Origin: Phlebiopsis flavidoalba
Lineage: Eukaryota > Basidiomycota > Agaricomycetes > Polyporales > Phanerochaetaceae
Assembly (NCBI GenBank): GCA_035772785.1
Contig: JAOCPU010000020.1
Coordinates: 372,001 to 436,000, forward strand
Length of the DNA stretch: 64,000 bases
Reading direction: 5' to 3'
The notes under the pieces are model-generated. The model searched no databases, had not been told where the DNA came from, and saw nothing but the letters and a program-made list of their open reading frames with translations. Positions 11,426-21,449 of this stretch are shown here, one piece after another (the first letter of the stretch is position 1; each line of letters starts with the position of its first letter). Position numbers and translations under genes: made by a program.

Positions 11426-12330
11426 TACGCGTCGACGCGTCCGGCGGGTTGTTTGTTTATTCCTGGTAAATGTTCAACAAAGCGTTGGGGACAAACAAGC
11501 GGCTGGCAAGTGACAAACAAAGTGACATATATAATTACCTGGGACACCCTGCGTTCCACCTCTTGTCATCTTCCCCCCACCCCATGCCCCGCACGACAGA
11601 CCTGCCTCCTACAGGCTCAGGACCACTGCTTGTTCTCTTCATTCTTCTCGTCTCGCCTCTGATAGACTCCCTCTGGCTGTGTAATTTTCCTACATACTAG
11701 TTCTCGGCACGGTGTCGCCCCGTAGTGACCTTGCCTGGATTTTCCACATGGCAGGCCCCCATCGTTGTCTACAATTTACTCGCAGGCCCTCGCTGGCGGG
11801 GGGCCCTAAGCCTGGCGATGTTGACTGTCACTTTTTTTTTACTCCTTTCATTCGAGGGCGGGGGCGGGCGCGCCAAGTCTGTCGGGCACATTGCACGACG
11901 AGGAGGGCAAACCTGGTCTGTTGACGGGTGTCCGCTTACCGTTCTCGCGCCCACCGTGGCTACCGGTTCCTTCTGGGATTGGGATTGTAGATAATCATTC
12001 GGTTGTGTGGGCTTGGGTCTTGGCGACGCGCTACGGCGAAGATTAGACGATGCGAAGACGGTCCCAAACTCGCCATCCACACCTCGTCGCTCAACCTCGG
12101 ACCTTGGAGGCGACCCACGAGAGGGAGGTCAGTAGGCTAGAGTCTAGGCCGAGGTGCGCTCTCTATTCTCCTCTCTCTTCCTCGAGGAGGGCGGTTGTCT
12201 GCCGCGGTCGCACGGCGGCAATCGTCTGGGTGTGGACCTCTTCGCGGTCTCGAGGACGAGTAGCTTTGGGTCGAATCAGCGTCTGCTCGACTCAAAGCGA
12301 AACCAACACACACCTTTCGTACTAGCATTG
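11426..12330 (+). repeat. Repeat copy C, full length, inverted relative to A and B
   Basis: A unit of about 900 bp. It begins at the palindrome ACGCGTCGACGCGT (11427-11440), then has TGTTTGTTTATTCCTG, a TATA box at 11528 and the blocks shared with copies A and B, and ends near ACCAACACACACCTTTCG. A short open frame (11584-11699) encodes a hydrophobic peptide ending in FPTY; copy A keeps the same end but the rest has drifted. I see no transposase or reverse transcriptase in the unit. Candidates are a solo LTR, a long terminal inverted repeat, or a family of decayed small genes. Confidence 0.75.
11528..11534 (+). promoter_or_regulatory. TATA box inside repeat copy C
   Basis: TATATAA followed about 30 bp later by the pyrimidine-rich TTCCACCTCTTGTCATC block. 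It matches the position of the TATA box in copy B. Confidence 0.5.
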
Positions 12331-12532
12331 AACCCCATGTACCTATATGCCCACAATCGGACGTGTAATGTGATGTTTGCGCTTGATATGGATTCGTGAA
12401 ACTGGGAGAGGGAACATACATTCACGACGAGCTCGTGGTGCTGGTGGGGAGCGACCCGAGCCGTAGCTAACGCGGGTCGGGGTGAGTCCGTAGATACAGC
12501 TCGAGGAGGCGAGCAAACACACACCGACGGGC

Positions 12533-12585
12533 AGAGGTAGAGACATTTTGCGAGTTGATCAACTCGCACCATGTCTCTACCCTCT
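12533..12585. repeat. Long near-perfect palindrome
   Basis: The left arm (AGAGGTAGAGACATTTTG and then CGAGTTGA) and the right arm are reverse complements except for one indel and two mismatches, with the centre at 12558/12559 (TGA|TCA) and no loop. The arms are about 26 bp. It lies about 200 bp beyond the end of repeat copy C. Confidence 0.8.
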
Positions 12586-13842
12586 AGCCCCTTCGTCATG
12601 AGACGTAGCATAGAACCCATGGTGGATTGGTTTCAAGCTAACGGTGTCAGTCGTGTGCATAAGAACTTTCATGTCATGGAAATTCTATTATGACATGGCA
12701 CATCTGCGCGGAAGTCTAAATGCTCAAAAAACCCCATGAACGAGCAATCGGCCACGTTCGTGTCTTATCTAGTAAATGTCGAGTGGCGATGAGATTCTGC
12801 GAGCAGAGAACTCAAAAATAAGCGGGACCTCCAATATGAGTGGTACATCTTGATGGCGAGAGGCGTACCCTCTGACAAGTCAGATACAGCGAGCGCACTG
12901 TAAGCATTTGCCCTTCTTCACTCTTGAGTCTCACAACGGGGAGTTGAACATGACTCGGAAGTCCACAGCTGAGCTCGTCAATCTCCCCAATGAGTTTGAC
13001 GGTCCTAGAAATTACCATATGATCTAGACGACTGCTGTCTATACGCAAATTAGCCCCTGAGTGTTGTTGTCGAGAATGGTAGAGAAATGACCTAGCGTCG
13101 ACAGTCCCAACACGAGGGACCTGGTCGAGCCTTGAATGGGACCACTTGCAAAGTAAAACGTGTACATGGAGCGCAAAAATAAGGACTCTGTGTGTTCTAA
13201 TCTCGATCTTGTAGAGAGAGGGATCCAGAGGCCTGAGGCATTTGGTACGTCCTCTGGAGATTTTAGAAGGAAGTCTCGACAGCAATCAGAGTAGAGACAT
13301 GAGCAACCTTTAGATCAGAGGTTTGAGATAGTGTTCCGGTATGTTCATAAGCGATTGCGTTCTGGAAACGTAGCAGGGTCTGCAAGGTGTGCCAGGTTAT
13401 GCCGTGTGGATGCGACGTCACAGCTCTTCGCGGAGGTGGGGAAAGGCATGCGAGCTAGGAGCTCACGCAAAAAGATGGTGTAGGCCTCCTTATGAGCGGC
13501 TGTATGAAATGAGGAGACCTTTCTCGCACATGAGCATCCTGGAAGGAGAGAAGGCAATGACAGGCCTTCTGCGGCGTGCATACGATCGTGATTTTCGTCG
13601 TTCGGCATGTGCCGGGGTTGGCGTCTCCGGTGGCCTCCCCGTCCCTCTCAAATCTGCTCTCAATCCTTCTCAATCCAACTTGAAAGTCAACAGGTAGTTA
13701 AACCATTGAACAATCTATAGCAGCGCTTTACTACTCGTGCAAATTGCTGGTGGAGATATCTTCTCATTTATCAAACATCCACGCAAGTACAACTTGGTCA
13801 AGCAAATGATCAGTTCGTATTCACAAAAACCTACAAAGATTT
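12586..13842. other. No confident gene
   Basis: A minus-strand open frame of 157 codons (12812-13285) is the longest item. It has no recognised motif, signal peptide or promoter, and it is opposed by fragmented plus-strand reading. The composition suggests old mobile-element or spacer DNA. Confidence 0.35.
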
Positions 13843-14780
13843 TTAGCTTGTTTGGCCAAAACCCGACGTTTGTATCCTTATGTTCCTCCCACCAAGGCTG
13901 ATCATGTGCTAGGAGAACTCTTACTCGCGGCTCTCTGCCTGCATCATTGCCCGGATTGTTCGCCAAATGGGCCTCCGCCCTTTTCCTTGTCTCTATGCAC
14001 GCATCCAAATATGTGATGACCTAGGTATCCCGGCTTCGCCAGTCAGAAGTCGTCTGTCATGCGCACTGTCCCCTGGCCAGCGAGGTACACCCACCCTCCA
14101 TCTGGACGACGTGCGCGCGAGGACGTTGATGTGGCCCGGGAGATGCCCATCCCCCGCGTCGACGATATACATGGACTCCCATCTCCCAGAAATCAAGCGC
14201 ATGGCCAAACGGACCCTTAGCAACGGCCAATCGTCCGGCTTCAACGCAACCGTGCGCCCCTCCGGCAACAGATCCGCCGGAAAATCCGAGCCCGGATCCC
14301 TCGGGTACATACGCTCTCAACCAACCAACACCCGCGTCCCCCTCGCCGACGACAAACGTCGCATTCACGTACGGCCTTGTGTCGGCCCGTGTGGTCACAA
14401 AATGCGCGTGCGAGAGGAGACACACGTGCGAGACGTCCGCTGGCCGCGTACCGAACCCCGCCGCGCGAGCGCGCCCGCCGCGTCCTGCGGCACGCGCAGC
14501 GCGAAGCGCATCGCGAGCGCGTCCAGGCGCGCGCCGAACCCCGGCGTCGTGTCGCGCCAGGTCTTGCTGAGGCCCAGGTCGAAGGAGGAAGCTCGATTAG
14601 CTCGTTTCGCGTGCCCCGCGCGCCGGAGGGCGAAGCAGAGCACGGGCCACGGTCGCGCGTGAGGCGGGCTCGGCGGTGTCCGATGACCCATTTCAAGGGG
14701 GATGTCCATGATGCCTGCCTCGAGGGGACGTGAGACGTCGCAGTATGCTTGGTCTGCGCGCCCGGCGGTGGGAGACTCAT
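13843..14780 (-). CDS. Metallo-beta-lactamase-fold hydrolase (lactonase-like), copy 2
   Basis: Paralogue of the genes at 5716-6678 and 26240-27150. From the likely start at 14780 (MSLPP) the pieces align in order with copy 1: DQAYCDVSRPLEAGIMD, then SSFDLGLSKTWRD, then SHAHF at about 14399-14413, PYVNATFVVGEGD, LPEGRTVALKPDDWP, DAGDGHLPGHINVLART (about 14115-14160), GDSAHDRRLLTGEA, and HDQPWWEEHK near the end. The zinc signature looks broken after HAHF, but DHTG follows one base out of frame, so this is an indel rather than loss of the Asp/His pair. At least four frameshifts are present. The product would be about 300 residues. Family is sure; the exact end is uncertain. Confidence 0.75.
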
Positions 14781-15689
14781 GTTGGCTTTGTTGTGATCTC
14801 CCTCGTTCTATCGAACAGTTGTCAGCTTCTGTGGACACAGCGTTATGGCATATGTCATTTACCCCCTCAACTTGCGCGAGGCCGAAACTCCTGCGCAGCC
14901 AGGAGAAGGCGGATGCTATGCCTCCTCGGCAGCCTGCCTTGTAACTCCCTGGGTGAGAACTCGAATGCATGCAGTGGTACTGTTATGTAAATAGCCTCTC
15001 ACAGCGTCTCACGGAGCTGCCGATCCCACGCGCGAAATTCAGCATGTTTAGCATAATACGTATCCGAAAATTCGGGCTTGTGTGTACAGTGCCACGGAGC
15101 GTTGGGTCCATCGTGTGTCAGTTTGTGCCTGCGGCATGACGGCATACGGGTTCATGAGAAGAAGGCACAAAATGGCATCGTTTCTAACTTGGAGGCTAGA
15201 TCGACGTCCTGCTTCCCGAGATCTCGAAGCCACTGGCTTCCGAGGACTGATCATTAGCATAAACACCTAAACTACAGATTCACGTCAGTCATTAACCTGG
15301 TATATGCGTACAAAAAGCCCGAATAATCAATACAATCACCACGTGCGACCGGACGCAAACACCCTCGGCACCAAAACACCATCCCATCCTCTCTTCTCCT
15401 CCCCACAACCCCAAGAAACCGCAGTCATAAACCGCTCCTACGTCCTCTCCATACTCCTCTCACACACCCTGCCCAAACCGCACCAACCGGCACTCGCGGT
15501 AATACGCATCCGAAGGCGCGAGATCGTTGCACGAACCGCACCTCGCGTGCTCAGCGGGTGGTTACACACGCCTGGGAGCCATTTGCGGCGGAGGCGTGGT
15601 CTGAGGGGGTTGGAGCTATCCGGGGTGGCTAGGGTATGTGCTGTCGGCTTGGGTCCATCAGCGAGTCCCCCCCCCCCCGTAGAGGTCAG
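14781..15689. other. Intergenic, no gene seen
   Basis: This is the upstream region of MBL copy 2 and the downstream end of the F-box gene. Open frames are short or Pro/Arg-rich by base composition. No promoter or motif is clear. Confidence 0.4.
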
Positions 15690-17181
15690 TCACCGTCCCG
15701 GTGACAAAGAGTGAGGAGAGCGTAAGTGGTGCGCAGATGCGGGGCGGGTGCGCATGGGCGGAGCCACCCATTCTTCCTTCGGGGCAACGTCAGCAAGCGG
15801 GGGTAATGGTGGGGTGTGGGGGTTTGTACGTAAGCGAGTGTCCGGAGAGACGGGGCGAATGTAGTGGGTGCGCGTGTGGTCGGGGGGAGCCAAAGAAGCC
15901 TCTTCGAGTTTTGGGCGGAGGTAGCTGAGAGATGTTTGCCGGACGAATGTCTCCCCGGGCTGGAAAATGCCTGAAGGACGGTTAGGTGCCTGCGCTGCAG
16001 ACCGGTGAGTGTAATCCTTAGCTTGCGCAGAGGGAACACGCGTAGGGTGGTCATGAAGTCGAGCATGATTGTAGTGGGTGCTGCTGGCGAGGGGACTGAA
16101 GGATATTGAGGTGAGTGAGGGCCAGGACTCGCATGCCTGGATTTATGTTAGTAGAAGTTGTGTGTTTTTGGTAGAGAATAGACATACCGCGGCGTGTTGC
16201 AAAAGATCCAAGCATGCGTATCCGCAGCCGGTCCTCTGTACAGCATCACATTGAGAGTCTGCAAATTTCTCCACGATATAGCCTCCAGCCAGCGCCAGCT
16301 CCCGCGTCCAAACACTCGCCATCCCGATTGGTCACCTTAAACATGACCGTAAGTCCCGAGCGAGCGAAGACGGTTGTTTCCCCCGCAGGAACGGCAACGC
16401 CCACCACGGCGACGAGTCAAAACAAATCCAAACGACAGCCTTTCCACCGCGCGAACCGACTCGCCGGGGACAGGCGCCCGCCCACCCCCGCCTCGGGCTG
16501 CTGCCCCACACACGCGCGATACAACGCCACATCCCGGAGGACCAGGTGCCATACTTCTTAAGCTGGCGCACCGTCGCCTCCGCACCCCACATAACACGTA
16601 TCACGCGTGTACCCAGACCAGACACCAACCCGTCCGGTACCATCGGCGCCGCCGCCAGGAGCTCCGCGACCAGCCGGTCAAGAATAGCCGCGTCGAGCTG
16701 CTCTGTAAGGAGCCGCCACGAGTCCCACGTGCACGCGACCGGCGACCGTCGTCGAGCGCGGGGGGACGCGGGGCGGGGCGCGGCTCCGTCGCAGAGCACT
16801 TGAGCGCGCTGCACGGCGGCGGCGTAGGACTGGGCGTGCGTGCAGCGTGTGCCGAGGAGGAGGCGCAGGTCTCGACAGTGGGGGGTGTGCGCGAGCGTGC
16901 GCGGTGTGTGCTCGGGCCGCCCGAGCGCGAGGCAGTGCAGCTCAGTGGGAAGTTTTGCTTGGTGGCGCGAAAGGTGGGTAGAGGGTGCTGCATGTTTGCG
17001 GAAGAGCGAGAGGAGCGGAGGGAGTGTCGAGGTGGCGGGAAGGATGGTGTCGAGGATCTCGACGGGGACGGGTGGGGAGGCTGCGTGGTGTCTTGTCGGT
17101 TCTGGGCGTGGTGGTGTTGTCTGACAGCGAGAGTTTCTCGAGGGAGCCGTCGAGAGAGTCCAGTAGATCGTAGCGCTGCAT
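15690..17181 (-). CDS. F-box domain protein
   Basis: F-box proteins are substrate adaptors of SCF ubiquitin ligases. The start is ATG 17181 (MQRYDLLDSLDGSLEKLSLS). After about 40 residues an F-box reads VPVEILDTILPATS in one frame and continues LALPQTCSTLYPPFAPP in the next, fitting the pattern LPxEILxxIL...LLxLxxTCxxLxPL. Further on come LDAAILDRLVAELL and VRQLKKYGTW. Near the end is a leucine-rich stretch, LRVFPLRKLRITLTGLQ, as in the loose repeats behind many fungal F-boxes. The stop is at about 15690. At least two frameshifts split the gene. A large open frame on the opposite strand (16374-17744) is Arg/Cys-rich and is taken as an antisense artefact. The F-box call rests on pattern fit by eye. 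Confidence 0.55.
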
Positions 17182-18027
17182 TGGCTCTTTCCTGTGGCTG
17201 CCGGGTCAAGGGTCACTTTAAATATCGTGATTTAAATACCAAATACTACTCACCTTGTCTTTGCGAACCCACCGAAGCATCCTCGCGGCTTAAAGAAACC
17301 AACTATCTGACGCGTCACATAACGCAGCCCGCATCGCGCGTTTCATCTCGGACAGGCGTGCGTCAGCGAGGACAATGGGCTGGTTGCTGCCTGCAGCAAG
17401 GTTTCTGTCAAACAGCCGAGTTCTGGTATGCACCAGCCCGCCATTGTGCGCGGTGCTTTATACCACTTGCACATTTACTTCCGCGTCGTCATAAGAACGC
17501 GCGCATGCCTGTGCCCGTGCGCATTGTGCGCGCGCTGCGCTGCGCGGTGAGTGGGGCCATCGGAGTGGAATATTGCTGTTGTGTGCGACGTCGGGCGCAG
17601 GACCAGGACATGGCCGCCGGAAGCATATGTGGCGGCTGTTGCCGGAGTGTTGTTCGCAATGGACATTGGGCTGATCGGGCGATTGACCCTAAACCCTTGC
17701 ACGGAGGGCTCGCCACCTCGGGATGTACGGTCGCGGTCTCTTAATGCGTCTCACGAGCGTACCGTCATGCACCATGTTTATAGGTTTTCGCGGTTCTGCT
17801 GATAGCTCGTCGAGGAATGTAGAGATGGTGGTAGCCGGTCTATATGGTGGCGTATTAGGTTCGCACTAGCGCAACTTCATGAGAAACTAAAACCTGACAG
17901 TAGGGACAGTGATACATGCGTATAGTATAGTATCTTACCAGACGCTACACGACGAGGGAACATGTATACCCACGAGCACATATCTCAAGCTTTCCCTCGT
18001 CCGTACTACTCGCTCGACCCGCGTACG
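17182..18027. other. Intergenic between divergent F-box and ABM-type genes
   Basis: Contains AT-rich patches near 17215-17250 (TTTAAATATCGTGATTTAAA) that could serve the F-box promoter. Open frames here are short and unconvincing. Confidence 0.4.
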
Positions 18028-18878
18028 ATGTCGGACGTCGTCATCGAGGTCCTCTTCGCGCCCTCCACCCAAGCGTACTGCGATGACCCCTCCACAATTG
18101 ACCCCCCGTATTCACCATCGTAAGCGCAGCCGAAGGCTGCCTCGGGTAACTACCCTCTCGACACGCTCACAACGCCATCTGAAACCGCACAGAATCTACC
18201 ACGCCCCCCCTCCTCGAAGACCCCACCCACCTACTCGTCCTCGTCGGTGCGCCCCTCCCTCCCTTCATCATCCCCATAATATATCTAACCCCCGTGGCAT
18301 TCTGGACCACCCTCGCCGCGCACTAACGCCCTCATCCACAGCCCGGCCTACTCGCCGCTCCTCGCCGCCCTTCACGCTCGCGGGCGACATCGCCGCGGCG
18401 CGCATGGGTGCACGCGTGCCCGTGTGCCCCGCGGGGCTGGGGGAGCGCGCAAAGGCGCTCGGCCGCGCATCGTGCACGTTCGTTCGCGCATGTCATAGCG
18501 CAGCGGAGTGGCGGGCGAGCGGACGCGAGGCGCGCGGAGGGGGTGTTCAACGCTCTTGTCCGCGTGGGCGGTGTGCGCGGGCTACATGGGGGTGTGGTGG
18601 GGGAGGGTTGTGGAGGGGACGAGCATGTGGTTTTTATTGGTGGGGATGAGGTCCGGAGCGTGAGGCCAGTGGTCGGTTTTTATTCACTGGCGTGCGGTGG
18701 CGACTGATGAGGGGTAGTTTTCATGAGGAGAGGGAAGAAGTTGGAGGAGCCAAGGGCGAGGTTGAGGGAGGAGGTGGACGAGGTTGTTGAGGAGTGGACG
18801 GGAGGGCATGTGCGGTTCCATGTGATACAAGGCGTTTTCGAGGGCGGTTGTGAGTCGCACAATGTAGTATTTCATTGA
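18028..18878 (+). CDS. ABM-type (dimeric alpha-beta barrel) protein
   Basis: Resembles fungal proteins with two antibiotic-biosynthesis-monooxygenase (ABM) ferredoxin-like folds; most have no proven reaction. The start ATG 18028 gives MSDVVIEVLFAPSTQAYCDD, the expected first strand. The next segments, out of frame with each other, are LEDPTHLLVLVG, AYSPLLAALHA, then the second-half pattern FNALVRVGGVRGLHGGVVGE followed by DEHVVFIGGDEV, a typical barrel helix-strand unit. The last exon reads KKLEEPRARLREEVDEVVEE and ends ESHNVVFH before TGA at 18876-18878. The span allows two or three short introns. Several one-base shifts are needed. The call is from pattern order rather than a strict motif, since ABM domains have none. 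Confidence 0.55.
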
Positions 18879-19420
18879 GACGTTATTCGCCTTCGAGGCG
18901 TGTTCAAGCCCTGCACGCACCGTTCATGCCTCCAATGTGTCAATAAACCTGTCCTTGAGCCTCGCTGATTCCCGACCAAATTTTCGCCTCATAAATCCCA
19001 CAAAAACCCGCGCAGATATTCACCTGAAGCTTGGTAGCCGATGACGCGATAACGTGCCCGGCTCGGAGCTCGGTTCGTCGTCCTCGTGTCCCCTGGATAG
19101 CCACATATAGGTTTCCTGGCATACCCCTCACTCAGGTACCAACGCCACCTCGGCCTGGCCGTCTTCGTCCGACTAAACTAAACATGCGCAAGCGCGGCCG
19201 ATTCTGTGCTCCCACCCGTAGGTCTCGTTCCTATCTAACGAGTTGCCACACCACGCATAGCGCAGGTGCCAATCGTCGCGCCTGCGTCGCGGGGCTGCGA
19301 GGATCGTCCACGGCCACTGCTTTCGATCAGCGACTACAGGCGCGGGCCTGTGGCATGTGAGTACTAGTCGTGGGGCGTAGGTGCATGAGCTGCACACCGC
19401 CCTAAACCCTTTGGGTCGCG
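18879..19420. other. Intergenic, no gene seen
   Basis: Open frames on both strands here are short and carry no recognisable motif. Confidence 0.35.
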
Positions 19421-19421
19421 A

Positions 19422-19427
19422 TATAAG
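19422..19427 (+). promoter_or_regulatory. TATA box before the gene at 19495
   Basis: GATATAAGAT about 70 bp upstream of ATG 19495, followed by the pyrimidine-rich leader CTCTGTCTCCATTCTCTCACC, a usual fungal core promoter. Confidence 0.5.
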
Positions 19428-19494
19428 ATCGCCCATGCCACGCACCTCTGTCTCCATTCTCTCACCTGTTAACTACGTACTATTTTCGTGAACG

Positions 19495-20450
19495 ATGGCA
19501 CCGCTGTGGAAGTCCTCGCTGGTTTGCGCCCGCGACGGACGGCGTAGACAAGGCACCCCACACGGGGATGATTCAGACGACGATCAACCCCGTGCTCGAG
19601 ATAGGTGCTCGAGACGGCGGGATGATGCCTAGGGTGAGCCCCCTACCCCCCCCTCGCGTCATTGCTTGCGGTTGTGTAGAGCGCGATCGAGAGCGCTGAA
19701 GTGCGCGCAGTGTCTACCACGGCATGCCCCGGGTCGAAGAGACCCAACCAGCTCGTTCCTCTTCCATCGGCAAGTCCCCCCCAAGAGCGCCCGATAGCAC
19801 GAAGATCGCTGCCTCTAACACAACACGCACGCTAGTCTCTGGGACAAGCAATTGCAAACCACGCGGTCAATGAATCGCGCTAGCTTCAAGTCCTCATGAA
19901 CGACTAGCTGGCTCGTCAAATACTCGCTATCCTGGGCGGGCACACTCGCGCGCGCCGCGCGGACCTCTGCGCGGCGATCGGCCGAACATGTTACCAACGT
20001 CTAAACTTCGAAGCGCCGTCCACGCTGCGCGCACCTCGCGCTCAACCGGGCGCATTCAAACGCGCCCCGTACACATGGAGCTACCTGAAGCTCACGAGGA
20101 CGACGCATTGCGGCACCCGGCAAGTGTACTTTGTTTGTGTACCTTTTTCGGGGATCCGTTTTTTGAGACGAGGGGCGATCGACTTGCCGGACAGCACGCT
20201 TGCATGGGCCACAGCGTTTAGTTAAGTTGCGCAAGAGGACTGCAACAGGTGTCTTCGCGGGGGCCACCGGCCTCACGGGCCTCTGCCCGCCATGCCGGCG
20301 GGCAAGCTACGGCGCGTGTTTGCGGGCGGTGCGGCGGGTTTCGAGGAAGGACGGAGGGACTGGGTGCTCATTGATTTGGGTGTGGGATACCCACCGAGGG
20401 GTGCGTGTCCACGCGATTTGCTAGCTTTTGTGAGAGTGAAAGAGGCTTGA
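19495..20450 (+). CDS. Unrecognised multi-exon protein
   Basis: A TATA box and leader point to ATG 19495 (MAPLWKSSL). One base out of frame the first exon continues with KAPHTGMIQTTINPVLEIGA and RDGGMMPR, then a GTGAGC donor near 19633 and an acceptor near 19679. Later pieces include YQRLNFEAPSTLRAPRAQPG and FKRAPYTWSYLKL (about 19990-20090). The last exon has AGFEEGRRDWVLIDLGVGY and ends FVRVKEA with TGA at 20448-20450. These segments read like conserved globular protein, but I do not recognise the family. At least three frame changes are needed, some of them introns. Confidence 0.4.
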
Positions 20451-21449
20451 GGGTGGATGTAGTCAACCGGAACGACGCGGAGTCGTTCCAGGGAGGGAAG
20501 CCGCCCGTTGGCGAATCACGTCAACGGGAGCTGCTACGGCTGACGGTCGCGGCCAGTGCGGCGTCCTAGCACAAGCACGGGACGGTGGGGCATGTGAAGT
20601 TTGACGCGGGTGTTCAAAGGAGCCCGGGTACGAGGCATGAATGTGGGGCGCTGCTATAATTGGCGCTGAGTGTACGATACTCATTATCATTTCTTGTGAG
20701 TGCGCGCAATGTGCAGTGTTTGAGTGTTTGGCGTTGTGCTGTTTCTGTCGATCGTTCGCCGCTCTAGCGCCCGCAGGGTCGGTTCCGTGGGCGGTGCCTT
20801 TTGGGGATGCTTTATTTGGAGAGTCGTGTGCCTGCCGTGCACCCCCACAGGACATCGTCTTTGCAGATGCAGATGCAAACTCGTCGCACGGACGACGCAC
20901 GAGGCGCGCTGGCTGAGCCACACTCGGCAAGGAAATGTGGTCGTCCTGCTGCACCCCCTAGCACGGCACCCTTTTGTAAGTCGTCGACCCCCTGGAGGGG
21001 AGCAGGACCCGACAAAAACCACACCCTCAATCTCACCCTGCTCTATTTATATAAATACAGAGAAAAATCCACCGCGCCGCTATATCCGGTCTCCGACGCG
21101 ACGTCGGCCACCACAAAACCGCGTCCCCGGGCCCTTCCCAAACCTTCCACCGCCTCCCCCCAACACACCACACTGACGAAACTTCTTTCTGCGCGCAAGG
21201 CACGGTCGCGCGCTTAGGTCTAATCAGATAAGATAACCCCACCAAAAGCGGGTGCGCACGACCCAAGGCGCGACTGAATGCACGCCCGGGAGCGCGAGGC
21301 CCATCAGGCGCATTCGTACCCACACGCCGTGCCCGCTTCCCCACCGCCGTGGTTCCTGCTGTATCTGATAAGATGGCCCCGTTTCCGCCCCTCGTCTTCT
21401 TGTGCTCCCCAGGACACCCACATGTGAATATCCCTCGCCCCTCCAGTGA
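20451..21449. other. Intergenic with an isolated TATA box
   Basis: No gene is supported. A TATA-like element (TTTATATAAATA, 21045-21056) stands 400 bp upstream of the transporter start and may be its promoter with a long leader. Open frames on the minus strand are Arg-rich and lack motifs. Confidence 0.35.

Noticed and set aside
16374..17744. Plus-strand open frame of 456 codons
   Set aside because: It is antisense to the F-box gene, extremely Arg/Cys-rich, lacks any motif and owes its length to GC-rich DNA with few stop codons.
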